Shown: positions 24,527 through 35,598 of the stretch, piece after piece
Position numbering within the stretch: the first letter of the stretch is position 1
How the letters are laid out: every line of letters begins with the position of its first letter
DNA from: Oscillospiraceae bacterium
GTDB taxonomy: Bacteria; Bacillota; Clostridia; Oscillospirales; CAG-272
DNA: 64,000 nucleotides
Direction: 5' to 3'
Assembly: GCA_015063795.1 (NCBI GenBank)
Contig: SVTL01000010.1
Location: 1 to 64,000, forward strand
Notes under the pieces: generated by a model
Databases searched by the model: none
Told to the model about the DNA's origin: nothing
Seen by the model: only the letters and a program-made list of their open reading frames with translations
Program-made: the position numbers and the translations under genes

Positions 24527-27298
24527 TTATTTCACGCGCTCGAGAATCAGGCTTTCGGCAATGGCGTTTGCCTGTTCGTTGCTGATTGTGCCGTCAGCAA
24601 ATTGGATCTTAACAAACTGATTGGTCACGTTATAATCATAGGCCAAGACGCTGATGCCCTTTTCCTCGGTGTGCGCTTGTGTGTTTAACCACAGATGATC
24701 GACGACGGCGGATGCCGATGTTGCCGTCGATTTCTTGACGGTGTAGTTGGTGTAGGAGGAGTGGCTGGAGAGGGCGATGGGGGAAAAGATCGGCATGGGG
24801 AGGGTGTTGTCGGCGGTGTCGATGTTTTCCAGCACCTCGCGGTCGTCGGTCCCGAAAAACAACATGGTAATGCTTGCCGCGGCGTTCGGGATGCCGATGG
24901 TCACCGAGGGGAGCAGACCGTTTTCCCCGCGGTAGAGACCGGTGGGGATGGCAAGCCCGTCGGGCAAGTCGAAGGCGAGACGCACCTCGCTGCCGTCCTT
25001 GAAGGTGTAGAGAAGGGACGCTTTGCCGCCGTCGACCGAGGCCAGAACGGTCTGCTCGTTGATCTCAGACGTTTTTCCGTAGGCAAAGGGAGCGGTCAGC
25101 TCGATGTAGTCGGAGACCACGGTTCGGACCGTGTTGTTGCCCAGATCCTCCGCAAAGGCCAGACGAAGCATGATGTCCATCGGCTCGCCGAGGGAGGTGT
25201 CCAGCTTGCCCGAGAAGACCTCGCCGCCCTTCCAGTCGGTGAGATTGTCGATCAGCCGCTGCCGCCCGTATACGCCGTATGCCTCCTTGAAGGTGGCGGA
25301 CAGGCTGACGGTCAGCTTGGTTTTGCCGTCTTCGGACTTCGGCAGGGTCTTGGGCAGAGAGAAGGAGACGGTGTCGTTCTCGTGGACGGTGAGCGTACCG
25401 AGCGCCTCACGGATGAAGGCGAGAGCGTTGGAATCGGTGAGGGGGATGGTTTGTTCTTCGCCGATCTCTTGGTTTTCCGACTCATGCGGAGGATCGACAA
25501 TTGGCTCATCGGGTTGGCCGGGGATCCCCTCTTTTTGCGTGTGCTTGGCATACAGCTCCATAGCCGCGGCGGTGTAGGGATCGCCGTAGCGGGAAAGCAT
25601 ATCGTCGGTGGCGTACTCGGTCTGGATGGTCAGCTCGTCGATGGCGCCCAGATCGGTCCATACCGTTTCGCCGTCTGTTTCTTTCCGGTGCATGGCAAAA
25701 TAAGGCTGATCGATGTAAAACCATCCGTCCTCCAGCCGCATTCCGCCTGCCAGCAGGATCTTGGACAGATCGTTCGTGCTAAGGTAGGGCTTCAAACGGC
25801 AGGACATACGGTAGAGGTTGATACCGTCGGTGAGACCGGACGTTCCCGTGTTGATCTGCTCAAGGGAAAGAATCTCGGCCTTGGTGATGTGGTAGGTGGT
25901 GCCGGTGATCTCTTTTTGGGACTGCCCGTAAGCATTGTAGTCATCGATGTGCTTTTGCACCAGCTTCAGCGCCCGAGCCAAGACGGCGGCATCGGCGTGA
26001 ATGTCGTCGGAAACGTCGATGGGGAGGGATTGCGCATCGGACGGATCGCTTGTAAAGGAGGGCGTTATCTCCTCGGTTTCGGACGGCGGCAAAACCTCCT
26101 GATCACCGAAAAACAGCTTCCAATCTTCGCTTTCAGTATCCTTTCCATACTCATACAGGATCCTGCCGTCGGCGTCATAGGCGGTGATGTGCAGGATCTC
26201 GCTCTCGCCGTCAAGGACCTCGAGCCACACCTTTTCGCCCTTTCGGAAGGGACTGCCGTCGGCGTTGACAACACCTCCGCTTTGATCGGCGCTTGTCACT
26301 TCAATGCGCTCGACGCCATCGCCGCCCACCACCAGATAATAGCGGTCGGGGTAGGTTTCGTCCTCCTTGGGATCGGTGAGAAAGCAGAGCGCCACGGCGA
26401 TGCAGACGATAACGGCCAGCAGGATCAGCCAAAGCGTGGGCTTTTTGTAGTGCAGGACCGATCGGATCCGCTCCTTCACCCCCACCTCACCGAAGGCTAA
26501 GGGGCAGGCGGTGACCGCTCTTCGCTTGGCACTGCAGTTGATCAGCGCGTGGGAATAGGCCTTTTTGCCCTCGGCATCCATACGCCCGATCACCTTTTCA
26601 TCGGTGGCCAGCTCGATGTCGCGGCAGAAAAAGACATAGGCGACCCACAGCAGGGGATGGAACCAATAGACACTCAGCAGCGCAAAGCCGAGAGGCTTCC
26701 ACCAATGGTCGTGTCTGGACAGGTGGGCGCGCTCGTGGGCAAGAACGTGCGCCATGTCCGCCTCTCCCATGGACGAGGGCAGATAGATCTTCGGGCGGAT
26801 GAGACCGAGGATGAAGGGCGTTTCGATGCGGTCGCAGAGATACACATCCTCCTGCACACGCACGCCCTCGCGCACCTTCCTTTTCAAATAGCCGTAGCTC
26901 ACCGCCGTATACAGCGCCATCAGCAGAACGCCGATCAGCCACACGGCAGCCAGCACGGTCATCGTATCGACGCCGTTTTCGGCAGGGACGGTGACGCTTT
27001 CCGCATACCGATCGCCGAGATAGTCGTTGACGGGGCGGTCGATGGCTTCAAATCCGCTGTGGATGTCGAAGGTCGGCTCGGTCAGAACGGCGGCCGGGAG
27101 AGTTTCGCGGCTGGGGATCAGGCTGAGCACGCTCTCAAAGGAAAACGGACAGATGAGGCGGATGCCCACCAGCGCCCACAGCACGCAGACCAGTGCCTTC
27201 GGCGCTTTTTTTAACAGAAAGCGCAGGGCAAAAACGGCCAGCACCATCCACCCGGCGGCGATGGCCATGTTTAAAAGCTTCAAAAACAGATCGGCCAC
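24527..27298 (-). CDS. M56 family (BlaR1/MecR1-like) membrane metallopeptidase, sensor unknown
   Basis: 923 residues. Helices lie near 10-30, 36-55 and 112-135. The zinc protease motif HERAH is at 188-192, and DIELATDEKVI gives the third ligand near 230. A fourth helix at about 290-312 leads to an outside region of about 600 residues. That region has no penicillin-binding motifs (SxxK, KTG) that I can see, so it is not a beta-lactam sensor. It contains a lysine-poor Glu/Asp-rich linker and probable beta-rich domains. In BlaR1 relatives, signal binding triggers cleavage that inactivates the BlaI repressor. The gene follows its blaI partner by three bases. Confidence 0.88.
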   Translation of the reverse strand: MADLFLKLLNMAIAAGWMVLAVFALRFLLKKAPKALVCVLWALVGIRLICPFSFESVLSLIPSRETLPAAVLTEPTFDIHSGFEAIDRPVNDYLGDRYAESVTVPAENGVDTMTVLAAVWLIGVLLMALYTAVSYGYLKRKVREGVRVQEDVYLCDRIETPFILGLIRPKIYLPSSMGEADMAHVLAHERAHLSRHDHWWKPLGFALLSVYWFHPLLWVAYVFFCRDIELATDEKVIGRMDAEGKKAYSHALINCSAKRRAVTACPLAFGEVGVKERIRSVLHYKKPTLWLILLAVIVCIAVALCFLTDPKEDETYPDRYYLVVGGDGVERIEVTSADQSGGVVNADGSPFRKGEKVWLEVLDGESEILHITAYDADGRILYEYGKDTESEDWKLFFGDQEVLPPSETEEITPSFTSDPSDAQSLPIDVSDDIHADAAVLARALKLVQKHIDDYNAYGQSQKEITGTTYHITKAEILSLEQINTGTSGLTDGINLYRMSCRLKPYLSTNDLSKILLAGGMRLEDGWFYIDQPYFAMHRKETDGETVWTDLGAIDELTIQTEYATDDMLSRYGDPYTAAAMELYAKHTQKEGIPGQPDEPIVDPPHESENQEIGEEQTIPLTDSNALAFIREALGTLTVHENDTVSFSLPKTLPKSEDGKTKLTVSLSATFKEAYGVYGRQRLIDNLTDWKGGEVFSGKLDTSLGEPMDIMLRLAFAEDLGNNTVRTVVSDYIELTAPFAYGKTSEINEQTVLASVDGGKASLLYTFKDGSEVRLAFDLPDGLAIPTGLYRGENGLLPSVTIGIPNAAASITMLFFGTDDREVLENIDTADNTLPMPIFSPIALSSHSSYTNYTVKKSTATSASAVVDHLWLNTQAHTEEKGISVLAYDYNVTNQFVKIQFADGTISNEQANAIAESLILERVK

Positions 27299-27301
27299 GG
27301 T

Positions 27302-27670
27302 TTACTCCTTTCGCTCCTCATGGCTGTCCACGAGACGGCGCAGGTAGGCTGCCTCCTCGTCGGTCAGACTCTTTCGTGCGGTAAAAGCGGCGAGAAAGGC
27401 GGGCAGGGAGCCGCCGAAGGTCTCGTCCACAAAACGCTCGCTCTGGCGGGCATAAAACTCCTGTCTGGACAGCAGGGAGGAGACCTCCCCCTTCTCGTTG
27501 CGGAAGATCCCCTTCTCGCAAAGGCGCTTCAGCACGGTGTAAGAGGTGGTCTTCTTCCACCCCAGCAAGGCCTCGCTTCGTTTGGCAAGCTCGGCGGCGG
27601 TGATCGGCTCGTTTTGCCAGATGATGTCGGCAAAGCGGGATTCGATCGCGCCCATTTGGTAATCGCTCAT
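27302..27670 (-). CDS. BlaI/MecI family repressor
   Basis: 122 residues with the BlaI winged helix: FADIIWQNEPITAAELAKRS, GWKKTTSYTVLKRLCEKG, then the wing. The C-terminal part from about 75 (FYARQSERFVDETFGGSLPAFLAAF) is the dimerisation domain. Two perfect operators, TTCTACA-3-TGTAGAA, lie at 27700-27741 over its own promoter, so it represses itself. It forms an operon with the M56 gene. No beta-lactamase gene is next to it, so the other targets are unknown. Confidence 0.93.
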   Translation of the reverse strand: MSDYQMGAIESRFADIIWQNEPITAAELAKRSEALLGWKKTTSYTVLKRLCEKGIFRNEKGEVSSLLSRQEFYARQSERFVDETFGGSLPAFLAAFTARKSLTDEEAAYLRRLVDSHEERKE

Positions 27671-27699
27671 GGTTGGGATCCTCCTGAAAACACAGTTTA

Positions 27700-27753
27700 T
27701 TCTACATCTTGTAGAACAATGATATTCTACACCATGTAGAACGGTTTTGTCAA
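27700..27753 (-). promoter_or_regulatory. Promoter and two BlaI-type operators of the first blaI-M56 pair
   Basis: Minus-strand -35 TTGACA (27748-27753) and -10 TAGAAT (27724-27729) are 18 bp apart. Two perfect dyads TTCTACA-nnn-TGTAGAA lie at 27700-27716 and 27725-27741, centres 25 bp apart, one between the -35 and -10 and the other downstream of the -10. The TACA/TGTA core is that of classical BlaI/MecI operators. Confidence 0.88.
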
Positions 27754-27850
27754 GAGGTTTTGAAAAAATTTTCGGCTTTTTCGGAAAAAGGGAAGAGAGA
27801 ATTGAATATAGTGGTCATAAAACGGTATTTCTGAAAAAGGAGACAGATGT

Positions 27851-29143
27851 ATGACCATTCACAGAGTACAAAGAGGCGAAACGGTCTATTCGATCGCGGA
27901 GCGGTACGGCGTTTCCGCCGATGCTCTCATTTCCGACAACGAGCTGTCCGATCCGTCACGGCTGGCGGTGGGACAAACGCTGGTGATCCTGTTCCCCGAT
28001 GTTGTGCATACGGTCACCGAGGGTGAGACGCTGACGGAGGTGGCAAGCCGCTACGGTGTCGACGTGAACACGCTTTTGCGGAACAACACCTCCCTCGACG
28101 GGCTTTCGCTGATCTACCCGGGGCAGACGCTGGTCATTTCCTACCGCGGGGAGAAGAGGGGGAGCCTGTCCACCAACGGCTATGCCTATCCCTTTGCCGA
28201 CCGCGCCGTGCTGCGCAAGACCATGCCTTTCCTTGCCTATTTCACCCCCTTTACCTACGGATTCCGCCCCGACGGTACGCTGCTCAACGACGGGCTGATC
28301 TACAAAAACGAGGACGAGCGTCCGCTGATCGCCATCGCCAAGGCGTATGGGACGAAGCCGCTGATGCACGTGTCCACGCTGGACGAAAGCGGGACGTTCA
28401 GTTCAAGCTTGGCGGTGGAGCTCCTGCAGAACGCGGAGGCATCGGCTCGCCTGTCCGACGGGATCGTGGCAAACATGACCGCCCTCGGCTATGACGGCGT
28501 GGACGTGGATTTCGAGTACCTGCCCGTGGAGGCGCGGGATCTCTATACCGCCTTTTTGGCCGATCTGCGGCGGAAGTGCAACGAAGCGGGCGGCATTTTG
28601 GTGACGGCGTTGGCGCCGAAAACCTCCTCCGACCAGCGAGGGCTTCTCTATGAGGGGCACGACTACGGCGGTATCGGAGCGGCTTCGGACTTTGTTCTGC
28701 TGATGACCTACGAATGGGGGTACACTTACGGTCCGCCGTTGGCCGTCGCGCCTATCCGAAACGTGGAGCGGGTGGTGGACTACGCCTTGACCGAGATCCC
28801 CGCCGAGAAGATCTATATGGGCATCCCCAACTACGGCTACGATTTTTCGCTCCCTTACGTGAAGGGGGAGAGCAAAGCGCGCTCGCTGTCCAACGTGGAG
28901 GCGGTGAATCTGGCGGTCGAAACGGGGAGTGAGATCGTGTTTGACGAGCAGTCGGCCTCGCCCTTTTTCCGCTATACCCGCGACGGCATTGAGCATGAGG
29001 TGTGGTTTGAGGATGCGGAGAGCATCGAGCGCAAATTGGCGCTGGCCTTCGCCAAGGGGCTGTACGGCTGCTCGTGGTGGAACGTGATGAAGTATTTCCC
29101 CCAGAACTGGCTGGTTTTGAATGCCCTTTACAACATCCGTTAG
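27851..29143 (+). CDS. LysM-GH18 spore cortex/germination hydrolase, YaaH/SleL type
   Basis: 430 residues, no signal peptide. Two LysM repeats occupy about 2-47 (HRVQRGETVYSIAERYGV) and 52-97 (HTVTEGETLTEVASRYGV). The glycosidase family 18 domain follows from about 110, with DGVDVDFE at 215-222 carrying the catalytic Glu222 in the DxxDxDxE motif. This layout is that of YaaH/SleL N-acetylglucosaminidases, which sit in the spore and cut cortex fragments during germination. ATG follows AAAGGAGACAGATGT. The gene is divergent from the first blaI pair. Confidence 0.9.
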   Translation: MTIHRVQRGETVYSIAERYGVSADALISDNELSDPSRLAVGQTLVILFPDVVHTVTEGETLTEVASRYGVDVNTLLRNNTSLDGLSLIYPGQTLVISYRGEKRGSLSTNGYAYPFADRAVLRKTMPFLAYFTPFTYGFRPDGTLLNDGLIYKNEDERPLIAIAKAYGTKPLMHVSTLDESGTFSSSLAVELLQNAEASARLSDGIVANMTALGYDGVDVDFEYLPVEARDLYTAFLADLRRKCNEAGGILVTALAPKTSSDQRGLLYEGHDYGGIGAASDFVLLMTYEWGYTYGPPLAVAPIRNVERVVDYALTEIPAEKIYMGIPNYGYDFSLPYVKGESKARSLSNVEAVNLAVETGSEIVFDEQSASPFFRYTRDGIEHEVWFEDAESIERKLALAFAKGLYGCSWWNVMKYFPQNWLVLNALYNIR

Positions 29144-29152
29144 AGTACGAAA

Positions 29153-29185
29153 AAAAGACCGCCGCAGATTCTGTGACGGTCTTGT
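29153..29185 (-). terminator. Terminator of the ankyrin gene
   Basis: AAGACCGYCGCAG-type stem (29155-29167) pairs with CTGTGACGGTCTT (29171-29183), and on the minus strand it is followed by seven T. The plus-strand tail is weak. Confidence 0.75.
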
Positions 29186-29206
29186 ATGAAAGAAAGACAC
29201 CTTTCC

Positions 29207-30289
29207 TTATTTCAAATACTCTCCCTCGATGATGCCGTTGAGGTAGCGCCCGGGGTCGGCGATAAAGTCTTCCCACGTGCCCATTATATGAAGATCACCA
29301 TGCTCGATGTCCAGATACCCCACCTTTTTGTCCTTGGGGCTCCACACCACTTGATAAGAAGCGCCGTATTTGTCCATTTCCAGCATGAGCGAGAGCAGCT
29401 TCTTCCGCTTCCATGTCAGTTCTTTTATGTCCATATAGGGGTAAAGCTCCGCCCATTTGATTGTTTCTTTTTCGGGGAATTCCAGGCGAAGCGGACCGTT
29501 CTTCAAATGGTCAACCAGCTTGGTGGGCAGCTTGTAGGGCTTGAGTTGACGTGCCTTTTCCTGCTCGTTGTGCCAATCCTCGGGCTCTAAGGCCTTCAGA
29601 TAATCCGCCATCTCCTGATTCTTGTTCTTCACCGCCTCGGTGTAAGGGCGGTCGCCGTATTGATCGGCAATGGTGATGTCCGCCCCTTGCTCGACAAGCC
29701 GGCGCACCATGGGAAAGTTGTTTGAACGGGCAGCCTCGGTGACGGGGGTGGAAGCATAGGGAAACACCATGTCCGGCTCGTGATAGTTGATGTCGACTCC
29801 TTTTTTTAGAAAAAACTCGGTCCATTCGGTGTTTCCTTCAGACACAGCGCTTCGGAACGCATCGCCGCCGAATTCGGCAACGGTGATGCCGATTGTTTCT
29901 AAAACGGGGATGTTCTCCGGCCGATTGCCATACCGAATATCCTCAAAAAGCATCCGTTTTTGGCGCTTGTCCAGTTTTCCGGTATGCCTTGCAACGATTT
30001 CCACCACATCGGGATCGCAGAAGCGGACGGCGGTGCTCAGCAAGGGAGTATATGGATCCGCGTTGGGGTCGGCGCCGTGCTCGATCAGATAGAGGATCAT
30101 ATCGGGATCGTTCCGACAAATCGCGATCTCGAGCGGCAGGATTTCCGTACCGTCTTTGAATGCAATGGGGGCATTGAGATCCAATCCTTTTCGGAGAAAG
30201 GCTTCCAGCTTCCGAATCTTGCGGTCATAAACAGCGGCGGCTTCTTTCGGAATTGTTCTCCAGCTGCCGTGGATTCCGATCGTATACAC
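29207..30289 (-). CDS. Ankyrin-repeat protein, 360 aa
   Basis: Starts at GTG 30289, preceded by AAGGAAGG; the longer open frame upstream has an out-of-character Ser/Arg-rich translation and is opposite glmS sequence. Ankyrin repeats are seen in LPLEIAICRNDPDMILYLIEHGADPN, then in TPVTEAARSNNFPMVRRLVEQGADI and GDRPYTEAVKNKNQEMADYL. After about residue 250 a non-ankyrin domain follows (WAELYPYMDIKELTWKRKK, then YQVVWSPKDKKVGYLDIEHGDLHI). Such proteins are often toxin antidotes or binding adaptors, but no partner is visible here. It has no signal peptide. Confidence 0.78.
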   Translation of the reverse strand: MYTIGIHGSWRTIPKEAAAVYDRKIRKLEAFLRKGLDLNAPIAFKDGTEILPLEIAICRNDPDMILYLIEHGADPNADPYTPLLSTAVRFCDPDVVEIVARHTGKLDKRQKRMLFEDIRYGNRPENIPVLETIGITVAEFGGDAFRSAVSEGNTEWTEFFLKKGVDINYHEPDMVFPYASTPVTEAARSNNFPMVRRLVEQGADITIADQYGDRPYTEAVKNKNQEMADYLKALEPEDWHNEQEKARQLKPYKLPTKLVDHLKNGPLRLEFPEKETIKWAELYPYMDIKELTWKRKKLLSLMLEMDKYGASYQVVWSPKDKKVGYLDIEHGDLHIMGTWEDFIADPGRYLNGIIEGEYLK

Positions 30290-30381
30290 AAACGCACCTT
30301 CCTTCTTGTTTTGCACATTGGATTTGTTTAAATCATACCAAATAAGTGTGAACAATTCCACCATGCGTTTGGCGGAAACGA

Positions 30382-30413
30382 AAAAGCCCGAACGTTTTTC
30401 GCTCGGGCTTTTA
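30382..30413 (-). terminator. Terminator of glmS
   Basis: AAAAGCCCGAACG pairs with CGCTCGGGCTTTT around a T-rich loop, just beyond the glmS stop, with A/T runs both sides; it can act in both directions. Confidence 0.85.
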
Positions 30414-30440
30414 AATGGATTTTTTGGAATGCGATCCGTT

Positions 30441-32258
<1,818 letters not shown>

Positions 32259-32388
32259 ACTGTTGTATCCTTTCTTCCGGCGCGGTCTATAAAAAATCAG
32301 AGGGTGCGAAAAAACGCGCTTCGGTCGCCGGACAAAGCGCACGCCTGCCCTGTTTGGTTTTGTGGACAGACGTTGTTTTTCGTTCCGC

Positions 32389-32530
32389 TGTGCTTTCTTT
32401 TGTTACGGAGTTGCCTCCGCTTTTTCGAAAAGCACTGACGAACGCGGACCGTTCGAAGGGCATCCGCCGAATCTTTCGATAAAACCCTTTCCTCGTAGAC
32501 CGATGCAGATTTCGGTTCAGGCGCTAACCG
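32389..32530 (-). ncRNA. glmS ribozyme (GlcN6P-activated self-cleaving riboswitch)
   Basis: Read on the minus strand the leader gives TTAGCGCCTGAAC, then CTACGAGGA, TTATCGAAA, TTCGGCGGATGCCC and finally GGAGGCAACTCCGTAACAAA. These are the conserved core elements of the glmS ribozyme in the correct order. By analogy the cut lies between A (32525) and G (32524). The distance to the glmS start is about 130 bases. The ends are approximate. Confidence 0.93.
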
Positions 32531-32595
32531 TATGCCAACGGCTTGGGACGCGAGCGATTGTTAAAAACACTCCTTTCAAAATCCACTCATTATAT

Positions 32596-32624
32596 ATTAT
32601 ATACAAAATCCTTGTTTTTGTCAA
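32596..32624 (-). promoter_or_regulatory. SigA promoter of glmS
   Basis: Minus-strand TTGACA (32619-32624), 17-bp spacer, TATAAT (32596-32601), both perfect. Transcription would start near 32588, about 60 bases before the ribozyme cleavage site. Confidence 0.92.
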
Positions 32625-32693
32625 TAGGCATTTCGTTCCTGCGGAGTGGTGGCGGGCGCGAAGAAAAAATTTTTTCTTCCTTTTGGATCGTTC

Positions 32694-32722
32694 TTGACAA
32701 GAGCAGAAAAATGTGGTAAAAT
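32694..32722 (+). promoter_or_regulatory. Promoter of the Mn2+ riboswitch-ATPase unit
   Basis: TTGACA (32694-32699), 17-bp spacer, TAAAAT (32717-32722). It is divergent from the glmS promoter. Confidence 0.85.
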
Positions 32723-32732
32723 AAATCAAATC

Positions 32733-32825
32733 GATTCCATGGGGGAGTAGTTGCGCGCAAGCGGTTCAAGTCAACAGCATGGCGGCTTTTGCCGTCTGGC
32801 TTGAAAAGATAACAACGAGACTCAT
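32733..32825 (+). ncRNA. yybP-ykoY (Mn2+) riboswitch aptamer
   Basis: GGGGGAGTAGTTG (32741-32753) is the conserved first element of the yybP-ykoY motif, followed by paired arms with GTCAACAGCATGGC and GCCGTCTGGCTTGAA, and the conserved AACGAGACTCATG near the 3' end. This class binds Mn2+ and often precedes P-type ATPases and TerC/MntP exporters. The terminator that follows is the likely expression platform. Confidence 0.85.
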
Positions 32826-32860
32826 GCGCGTTTTGTCCGCGTGTGGGTTTTTTCATTTTT
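32821..32860 (+). terminator. Riboswitch-controlled terminator
   Basis: CATGCGCG (32823-32830) pairs with CGCGTGTG (32838-32845) and is followed by GGTTTTTTC. Its 5' arm overlaps the end of the aptamer, so metal binding could prevent it from forming. Confidence 0.78.
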
Positions 32861-32911
32861 TATTGAAAAAAGGAAATAATAATATAAATCAATTTTGAGA
32901 GGATGCAAGGT

Positions 32912-35587
32912 ATGAATTACTACGGCGACAGTATTGAAAAAGTACTCGAGCAAACGCAGACCACGGCAGAAGGCCTGTCAGGCGCGGAAGCGGCCAAGAG
33001 ACAGGAAAAGTACGGCAAGAACAAGCTGAAGGAAGCGCAGAAGGAATCGCTGATCAAGCGTTTTCTGAAGCAGCTGGCCGATCCGATGATCATCATTCTC
33101 ATCGTGGCGGCGTGCATTTCCGCGGCTGTTGAGATCTACAACGGCGTGTCTGCCGGCCATTGGGAGTTCCCCACCGATGTGGTCATCATCATGGCGGTGG
33201 TTCTGATCAACGCCATTCTGGGCGTGTTCCAGGAGAGCAAGGCCGAAAAGGCCATTGAAGCGCTGCAGGAGATCGCGGCGGCCACCAGCAAGGTCATCCG
33301 CGACGGCAAGCAGATCACCATCCGCAGCGAAGAACTGACCGTTGGCGATATCGTGGTGCTGGAAGCGGGCGACGCTGTCCCTGCCGACGGACGCATCATC
33401 GAGTGCGCCAGCTTAAAGATCGAGGAAGCCGCCCTGACCGGCGAGAGCGTCCCGGTTACCAAGACCGATGAGATCATCGAGCCGAAGAACGGCAAGGATG
33501 TTCCCCTCGGCGACCGCAAGAACATGATCTATATGGGCAGCACCGTGGTGTACGGCCGCGGCAAGGCGGTCATCACCGGCATCGGCATGGACACCGAGAT
33601 GGGTAAGATCGCCGATGCACTGGCCAAGGCCGAGGAGGGCAAAACGCCCCTTCAGATGAAGCTGGCAGGCCTTTCCAAGATCCTGACCTACCTTGTTATC
33701 GGCATCTGTGTGGTCATTTTCGCCGTTCAGCTCTTCCGAAACGGTCTGGGCTTTGCCACCATCATGGATTCGTTCATGCTGGCCATTTCGCTGGCCGTTG
33801 CCGCTATCCCCGAGGGTCTGGCCACGGTTGTGACCATCGTTCTCTCCATCGGCGTGACCAATATGTCCAAGAGAAGCGCCATCATCCGCAAGCTGACCGC
33901 CGTGGAGACGCTGGGATGCACCCAGATCATCTGCTCGGATAAGACCGGTACGCTGACGCAGAACAAGATGACCGTTGTCGAGCATTTCGGTCCCGACAAG
34001 GAGTTGCTGGCCAAGGCCATGGCTCTGGCGTCCGATGCCGAGCTGGACGAGGAAAAGAAGGATGCGGTCGGCGAGCCTACCGAGTGTGCGCTGGTCAACT
34101 TCGCTTATAAGCTGGGACTGAACAAGAACGAAATGAAGAAGGATGCTCCCCGTGTGGGCGAGGCTCCCTTCGATTCGATGAGAAAGATGATGAGCACCGT
34201 TCATGCGATCGGCGGCTCCATCGTGCAGTATACCAAGGGCGCGCCCGACGAGGTCCTGCGCCGCTGTACCTCCTATCTGGGCGAAAACGGCGAGATCCTG
34301 CCCATGACCGAGGAAAAGAAGAAGGAGATTCTGGAGGCCAACCACGCTTTGGCCAATGAGGCTCTCCGCGTGCTCTGCGCCGCTCAGCGTCTGTGGAGCG
34401 AGACGCCCGCTTCCTTCGAGCCCGAGGCTCTGGAGCAGGATCTGACCTTTGTCGGTCTGACGGGTATGATCGACCCTGTCCGCCCCGAGGTCAAGGACGC
34501 CATTTCCGAGTGTAATTCCGCGGGCATCCGCGCGATCATGATCACCGGCGACCACCGCGACACCGCTGTGGCCATCGCCAAGCAGCTGGGCATCATTGAA
34601 GACGGCTCGCAGGCCATCACCGGTGCCGAGCTGGATGAGATCTCTGATGAGACATTTGAAAGCGCCGTTGAAAAATATTCGGTGTACGCCCGCGTGCAGC
34701 CCGAGCATAAGACGAGAATCGTCAACGCATGGCGCAAGAAGGGCATGGTCACGGCCATGACCGGCGACGGCGTCAACGACGCACCCTCCATCAAGAACGC
34801 TGACATCGGCGTGGGCATGGGCATCACGGGTACGGACGTGACCAAGAACGTGGCCGACATGATCCTGGCCGACGACAACTTTGCCACCATCGTTTCGGCT
34901 GTGGGCGAAGGACGCCGTATCTACGACAACATCCGCAAGGCCATCCAGTTCCTGCTGGCCTCCAACCTGTCGGAGGTGCTGGCCATCTTCTTTGCCACGC
35001 TGATGGGCTTCACCATCTTCCAGCCCGTTCAGCTTCTCTGGATCAACCTGATCACCGACTGCTTCCCGGCTCTGGCGCTGGGCATGGAAAAGACCGAGGC
35101 CGATGCCATGAAGCGTAAGCCCCGCGATTCCAAGGAAGGCATTTTTGCAGGCGGTCTCGGCGTGGCGGTCTTCTATCAGGGCTTCATCGTGACGCTGATC
35201 ACGCTGGTTTCCTATTTCATCGGCCGCTACTATCTGGCTGACCTCCATCATGCGGAAGCGATTGCCGCGGGCACCTATTCCGCTGAAATGCTGGGCACGT
35301 CCATGGCCTTCCTGACGCTGTCCATGTGCGAGATCTTCCATGCGTTCAACATGCGCTCTCTGCGCGGCTCGCTGTTCACGCTGAAAACGCAGAACCTCTG
35401 GCTTTGGGGAGCAGGCATCCTGTCGCTGCTGCTGACCTCGGCCGTTGTGGAGATCGACTTCCTCTGCAACGCATTCGGTCTTGCTCACCTGGATCTGATG
35501 GAATATGGCATTGCCATCGTCCTCGGCCTCTGCATCATCCCCATCGTGGAGATCGGAAAGGCCATCCAGCGCGCTGTCACCAAGTAA
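32912..35587 (+). CDS. P-type cation-transporting ATPase (Ca2+/Mn2+ type)
   Basis: 891 residues. N-terminal cation ATPase domain, actuator loop LTGESVPV, ion-binding AIPEGLATVV (helix 4, about 299-308), phosphorylation site SDKTGTLTQNK (DKTGT about 343-347), hinge TGDGVNDAPSIKNADIG, and C-terminal helices with WINLITDCFPALALG. This is the P2A layout of calcium pumps. The yybP-ykoY riboswitch upstream points to Mn2+ export as an important role. The start at 32912 was preferred to 32903, because GAGAGG sits at proper distance only for 32912. Confidence 0.92.
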   Translation: MNYYGDSIEKVLEQTQTTAEGLSGAEAAKRQEKYGKNKLKEAQKESLIKRFLKQLADPMIIILIVAACISAAVEIYNGVSAGHWEFPTDVVIIMAVVLINAILGVFQESKAEKAIEALQEIAAATSKVIRDGKQITIRSEELTVGDIVVLEAGDAVPADGRIIECASLKIEEAALTGESVPVTKTDEIIEPKNGKDVPLGDRKNMIYMGSTVVYGRGKAVITGIGMDTEMGKIADALAKAEEGKTPLQMKLAGLSKILTYLVIGICVVIFAVQLFRNGLGFATIMDSFMLAISLAVAAIPEGLATVVTIVLSIGVTNMSKRSAIIRKLTAVETLGCTQIICSDKTGTLTQNKMTVVEHFGPDKELLAKAMALASDAELDEEKKDAVGEPTECALVNFAYKLGLNKNEMKKDAPRVGEAPFDSMRKMMSTVHAIGGSIVQYTKGAPDEVLRRCTSYLGENGEILPMTEEKKKEILEANHALANEALRVLCAAQRLWSETPASFEPEALEQDLTFVGLTGMIDPVRPEVKDAISECNSAGIRAIMITGDHRDTAVAIAKQLGIIEDGSQAITGAELDEISDETFESAVEKYSVYARVQPEHKTRIVNAWRKKGMVTAMTGDGVNDAPSIKNADIGVGMGITGTDVTKNVADMILADDNFATIVSAVGEGRRIYDNIRKAIQFLLASNLSEVLAIFFATLMGFTIFQPVQLLWINLITDCFPALALGMEKTEADAMKRKPRDSKEGIFAGGLGVAVFYQGFIVTLITLVSYFIGRYYLADLHHAEAIAAGTYSAEMLGTSMAFLTLSMCEIFHAFNMRSLRGSLFTLKTQNLWLWGAGILSLLLTSAVVEIDFLCNAFGLAHLDLMEYGIAIVLGLCIIPIVEIGKAIQRAVTK

Positions 35588-35598
35588 TTCAAACGAAC

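Noticed and set aside
27754-27850. A SigE/SigK-type promoter before the spore hydrolase gene
   Set aside because: ATATAG and CATAAAA are near the right spacing but too far from consensus to report.
32260-32388. A possible second terminator or small gene in the glmS leader
   Set aside because: The stretch beyond the ribozyme is unstructured by eye and holds no open frame with a site. It is ordinary leader.
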